A stretch of 64,000 nucleotides of DNA from Rhodococcus sp. 14-1411-2a (GTDB lineage Bacteria > Actinomycetota > Actinomycetes > Mycobacteriales > Mycobacteriaceae): assembly GCF_002259485.1 (NCBI RefSeq), contig NZ_NPGA01000011.1, positions 124,001 to 188,000 of the forward strand, written 5' to 3'. Below are positions 60,913 to 64,000 of this stretch, one piece after another (the first letter of the stretch is position 1; each line of letters starts with the position of its first letter). The notes beneath the pieces were generated by a model that was not told where the DNA came from, ran no database searches, and saw nothing but the letters and a program-made list of their open reading frames with translations. Made by a program: the position numbers and the translations under genes.

Positions 60913-61850
60913 CTCGAAAACTCCTCCTGCCGAACGGTCGGCGACATCCGGGTCCGGACCGCCACTGTTGCACACACGATGACCGCCGCTCCACCCACGA
61001 GCACCGGCCACGTCAAGCCTTCACGCAGGATGATCGCGGCCCAGCAGATGGTGAGCACAGGTTGGATCAACTGGACCTGGCTGACGCTGGACATGGGGCC
61101 GATCGCCAGTCCCCGGTACCAGGCGAAGAACCCGAGGTACATGCTCACTACCGCCAGGTACCCGAAGGCGGCCCACTCGGATGCCCCTGCTGTCGAGGGT
61201 TGCTGCCACCACGCGAACGCGGCCGATGCGCCGGTGACCGGTACGGACACGACCAGCGCCCACGACACCGTCTGCCACGCGCCGAGTTCGCGGGACAACA
61301 GGCCGCCCTCGGCATATCCCACCGCTGCGGCGACCACTGCTCCGAGCAGCAACAGATCCGACCACTGCACACCCGTCGACTGCCCGCCCTGCACGGCAGC
61401 GAACCCGACCGCGACGGCGGCCCCCATGCCTGCGACCACCCAGAACATCGGCCGGACCGGTTGCCGTTCGTGGATGATCGCGGTTGCGGCGGTGGCGGCC
61501 GGCAGCAATGCGATGACGACGGCGCTGTGTCCCGCCGATGCAGTGGTAAGGGCGTACGAGGTGAGCACCGGGAAGCCGATGACCACACCGGCTGCGATCA
61601 CCGCGAGCCGCATCCACTGCCACCCCTGAGGGAGCCGTTGCCCAGTAGCGGCGAGCGCCACCGCGGCCAATGCGGCGGCGACCACAGCGCGACCGCAGCC
61701 GACGAAGAGCGGGGACAGGCCCCCGGTGACGGCGACGCGGGTCAGCGGCACCGTGAACGAGAACGCTGTGACGCCTGCCAGGCCCCAGAGCAGTCCGGCG
61801 CGGGATAGCAGACCCGTCCCAGACCGAGTAGCGCTACTATGCTGTGCCAT
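60909..61850 (-). CDS. EamA/DMT-family exporter
   Basis: About 313 residues with ten membrane helices in two EamA halves. The ATG at 61850 shares the sequence CATG (61848-61851) with the ATG of the divergent MocR gene. It is coupled to the aminotransferase and may export an amino acid or a related metabolite. TATCGT lies 5 nt before the ATG on this strand, compatible with a leaderless start, but a later non-ATG start cannot be excluded. Confidence 0.87.
   Translation of the reverse strand: MAQHSSATRSGTGLLSRAGLLWGLAGVTAFSFTVPLTRVAVTGGLSPLFVGCGRAVVAAALAAVALAATGQRLPQGWQWMRLAVIAAGVVIGFPVLTSYALTTASAGHSAVVIALLPAATAATAIIHERQPVRPMFWVVAGMGAAVAVGFAAVQGGQSTGVQWSDLLLLGAVVAAAVGYAEGGLLSRELGAWQTVSWALVVSVPVTGASAAFAWWQQPSTAGASEWAAFGYLAVVSMYLGFFAWYRGLAIGPMSSVSQVQLIQPVLTICWAAIILREGLTWPVLVGGAAVIVCATVAVRTRMSPTVRQEEFSR
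61827..61838. promoter_or_regulatory. 12-bp palindrome AGTAGCGCTACT in the MocR/EamA divergent region
   Basis: A perfect palindrome overlapping the TACTAT -10 box of the MocR gene and lying inside the EamA coding sequence. A likely autoregulatory operator. Confidence 0.5.
61835..61840 (+). promoter_or_regulatory. -10 box (TACTAT) for leaderless MocR mRNA
   Basis: TACTAT ends 8 nt before the ATG at 61849. A leader sequence is not possible without using the EamA coding strand. Confidence 0.55.
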
Positions 61851-63243
61851 GTCCGACGATAGCAGTTCCCGGATCGTGTCTGCACTGAGAATATGGATTG
61901 CGACTGCGCCACCGGAAGCCCGGCTGCCGTCCACCCGCGCCTTGGTCGCCGAACATTCGGCAAGCCCGGTCACGGTTCAGAAGGCCCTCCGCACGCTCAT
62001 CGCACAAGGCGTCATCGAAAGCCGGCCTGGCGTCGGCACATTCGTCAAGACGGTGCGCACGGCCCGCCCCAACGATTACGGATGGCAGACTGCAGCTCTG
62101 GGAGCGCCGGACAATCGACTGCAACTGCCGGCGGCTCTGCAGTCGACCTCCAGCGATGTGATCGCTCTGCATTCTGGCTATCCTGCTCGAGAGTTGTTGC
62201 CGGAGCGGCTCGTTCACGCGGCATTCACCCGCGCCTCCCGCACCGACGCGGTGATCGCCCGACCGCCCACCGCGGGTCTACCGGAACTGCGGGCATGGTT
62301 CGCCGCCGAGTTGGGGGCGTCGACACCGTTGGGCATCACGCCACCGTCGGCCAGTGACGTCGTCATCATCCCCGGCAGCCAGACCGGACTCAGCACGGCA
62401 TTTCGGGCCCTCGTCGGCGCTGGGCGGCCGTTGCTCATGGAGTCCCCGACGTACTGGGGCGCGATCCTTGCTGCCACGCAGGCAGGTGTCCGCGTCGTAC
62501 CGATACCCAGCGGCGTCGACGGTCCGGACCCCGACGCGCTCGCTCGGGCATTCGCGCACACCGGCGCTCGGGCGTTCTATGCCCAACCCACGTTCGCCAG
62601 CCCCACCGGTGCACAGTGGTCGCCTGCATTGTCCGAACAGATCCTCGCCACTGTTCGACGCCACGGCGCGTTTCTGATCGAGGACGACTCGGCCCACGAT
62701 TTCGGCATCACCTCGGAGCCGAGTCCGCTGGCCGCACGAGACGACGCCGGGCATGTCGTCTACCTTCGCTCACTCACCAAGACGGTGTCACCCTCGGTTC
62801 GACTGGCAGGCCTGATCGCTCGCGGGCCCGCACACGAGCGCATCCTCGCCGATACGGGGGCCGAATCGATGTATGTCAGCGGGATTCTGCAGTCCGTCGC
62901 GCTCGATGTGGTGGCGCAGCCTGCCTGGCGAACCCACCTTCGGCGGTTGAGAACACAGTTGGCTTCACGTCGAGACTTGTTGGCGAACAGCCTCATCGAG
63001 TTCGCACCCCGAGGCCATCTCGACGCGGTGCCGCGCGGTGGACTCAATCTCTGGATGCGCCTGCGCGACGACTCCGATCTGGAACGTATTGTGCAGGAAT
63101 GCAAGTCGGCGGGTGTGATCGTCGGGGCCGGCGACGACTACTTTCCCGCCGAACCCACCGGGAAATACCTTCGACTCAACTACGCGGGCCCCAACCCCGG
63201 CGAGTTCGCCGACGCGGCGCGCACGATCGGATCGATCATCTGA
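61849..63243 (+). CDS. MocR-type regulator (GntR winged helix fused to aminotransferase-like domain)
   Basis: 464 residues. The N-terminal GntR winged helix (PSTRALVAEHSASPVTVQKAL, VGTFV) is joined by a linker to an aminotransferase-fold domain with PLP Lys in LRSLTKTVSPSVRLAG. MocR proteins use PLP adducts as ligands. It is divergent from the aminotransferase/exporter genes and likely controls them. The end overlaps the convergent small membrane gene. Confidence 0.92.
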   Translation: MSDDSSSRIVSALRIWIATAPPEARLPSTRALVAEHSASPVTVQKALRTLIAQGVIESRPGVGTFVKTVRTARPNDYGWQTAALGAPDNRLQLPAALQSTSSDVIALHSGYPARELLPERLVHAAFTRASRTDAVIARPPTAGLPELRAWFAAELGASTPLGITPPSASDVVIIPGSQTGLSTAFRALVGAGRPLLMESPTYWGAILAATQAGVRVVPIPSGVDGPDPDALARAFAHTGARAFYAQPTFASPTGAQWSPALSEQILATVRRHGAFLIEDDSAHDFGITSEPSPLAARDDAGHVVYLRSLTKTVSPSVRLAGLIARGPAHERILADTGAESMYVSGILQSVALDVVAQPAWRTHLRRLRTQLASRRDLLANSLIEFAPRGHLDAVPRGGLNLWMRLRDDSDLERIVQECKSAGVIVGAGDDYFPAEPTGKYLRLNYAGPNPGEFADAARTIGSII

Positions 63244-63511
63244 GACCGTTCGAGGCATCGACGGCGAACGTCGACTTCCGACCCCAGACGAACCAGACCA
63301 GGGGACCGAGGAACGGGAACGCCAGTACGACGAAGATCCACACTGCCCGGCCGGCGACGGTGTAGTTGGGCGAGCCGAGGATGCTGAACAGCGCGGCAAC
63401 GAAGAGTACGACCGCGCCGAGCACCGCCACCAGAACGATGGTTCCCAACCCCCATCCCAGTACCTGCTCGGTGGTGGACGATTGCTGAGACAGAAGTGTT
63501 GCGGCGTGCAT
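63236..63511 (-). CDS. PLDc_N-domain small membrane protein
   Basis: 91 residues with two membrane helices (GTIVLVAVLGAVVLFVAALF and AVWIFVVLAFPFLGPLVWFV) and the PLDc_N ending VWGRKS. Such free-standing domains, the N-terminal part of cardiolipin synthases, are common in actinobacteria with unknown roles. The last 8 nt overlap the MocR gene. Confidence 0.85.
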   Translation of the reverse strand: MHAATLLSQQSSTTEQVLGWGLGTIVLVAVLGAVVLFVAALFSILGSPNYTVAGRAVWIFVVLAFPFLGPLVWFVWGRKSTFAVDASNGLR

Positions 63512-63601
63512 GACGGTTCCTCCGGTATCGCTGTGTCGTTGACCTGAACAACGTTACGAACCAGCGGGCCGCGCCACATCGGTCGACGTGAGTATCTCCT
63601 C

Positions 63602-63619
63602 GTACATCTCGAGATGTAC
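63602..63619. promoter_or_regulatory. 18-bp perfect palindrome GTACATCTCGAGATGTAC
   Basis: It lies in the 276-nt gap between the PLDc_N gene and the exported protein. The space shows no other gene. A palindrome this long is expected to be a protein-binding site; the binder is unknown. Confidence 0.55.
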
Positions 63620-63787
63620 ATGTGGTCGGGGTCAGGGCCGCGCTTCAGTCGACTGAACGACACAACTCTTTGGGGCACAGAGTATTTGAGACAGAAGGAT
63701 CATCCGAACAAGGGATACTCGACGCGGTTCCGTTGTGTCAGCATCGCTGAGACGGACAGCCCGTCACGTACTTTCGGTGGAGGAATT

Positions 63788-64000
63788 GTGTCGAGCAAGA
63801 GTGGAACTCGTAAGAACCTGGCGCGCCGTTCGGTGGCGGTGGCCCTCGCCGCCGCGGCGTTCACACTGGCCGCGCCCGCGTCGGCCCTCGCCCAGCCCGA
63901 ACTCGGCCCGATCGTCGACAGTGGCAGCGCCATCGTCGACAGTGGTAGCGCGATTCTCGACGGCGGGAACATCATCGACAACGGCGCACGCATTCTCGGC
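63788..64000 (+). CDS. Exported protein with tandem short repeats (3' truncated)
   Basis: 71 residues before the window ends. The GTG start follows GGTGGAGGAA, a good ribosome-binding site. The signal peptide (RRSVAVALAAAAFTLAAPASALA) has an AxA cleavage site. The mature part starts repeating short units of the type IVDSGSA-IVDSGSA-ILDGGN-IIDNGA. The repeats suggest a beta-solenoid or cell-surface protein. The rest lies outside. Confidence 0.7.
   Translation, partial: MSSKSGTRKNLARRSVAVALAAAAFTLAAPASALAQPELGPIVDSGSAIVDSGSAILDGGNIIDNGARILG

Noticed and set aside
1..64000. Insertion sequences, prophage, CRISPR arrays, rRNA or tRNA genes
   Set aside because: No transposase or integrase motifs, spaced repeats or RNA gene signatures were seen in reading both strands.

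Overview
The window is very GC-rich, with tightly packed genes and many ATGA/GTGA start-stop overlaps. Several genes appear to be read from leaderless promoters (a TAnnnT box 6-8 nt before the start codon). A mycobacterial-type SOS box precedes a DUF222-HNH (13E12-type) gene, and there is a complete kdpFABCDE operon and an Asp23/Gls24 gene cluster. Together these suggest a chromosomal segment of a Rhodococcus-like actinobacterium (Corynebacteriales/Mycobacteriales). The genus is an inference; no rRNA, tRNA, IS element, prophage or CRISPR array is visible. No gene-free stretch exceeds 300 bases.

Layout. 0-4.2 kb: end of a nucleobase permease, an IclR regulator, a spermidine-synthase-like protein, a cupin, and an SDR-like protein paired with a TetR regulator. 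4.4-11.2 kb: a five-gene operon (permease, two DUF1989 proteins, a carboxyltransferase and allophanate hydrolase). Its family make-up matches the 'urea carboxylase-associated' set, now understood as guanidine assimilation through carboxyguanidine; the carboxylase gene has only the carboxyltransferase part. 11.1-18.9 kb: LysE exporter, SGNH lipoprotein, three very small genes, a flavin oxidoreductase, a GGDEF-EAL protein and a gamma-glutamyltransferase lipoprotein. 18.9-26.4 kb: kdpFABCDE potassium uptake operon with its sensor kinase and response regulator. 26.6-30.5 kb: an ECF sigma factor overlapping an Asp23-like gene, divergent from a seven-gene Asp23/Gls24 envelope cluster that includes a mini J-domain protein. 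30.5-43.4 kb: housekeeping and accessory genes, among them an SOS-boxed HNH gene, a cytochrome-b/molybdopterin fusion, an Nramp-like transporter without the canonical metal motifs, and an ABC-2 exporter.

43.4-57.3 kb: a sugar or polyol operon (ABC importer, Zn-dehydrogenase, FGGY kinase, SorC regulator, deoxyribose-phosphate aldolase). It is flanked on both sides by modules made of a pirin, a MarR regulator and a glyoxalase-fold (VOC) protein, each with paired inverted-repeat operators in the divergent promoter. 57.3-64 kb: DUF808 membrane protein, old yellow enzyme, an alanine-type aminotransferase with a DMT exporter, a MocR regulator whose start codon overlaps the exporter's start on the other strand, a small PLDc_N membrane protein and the beginning of an exported repeat protein.

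The strongest candidates for something new are the guanidine operon with a split carboxylase, the sigma/Asp23-like pair with the enlarged Gls24 cluster, and the SorC-FGGY-dehydrogenase-aldolase operon whose substrate cannot be assigned.
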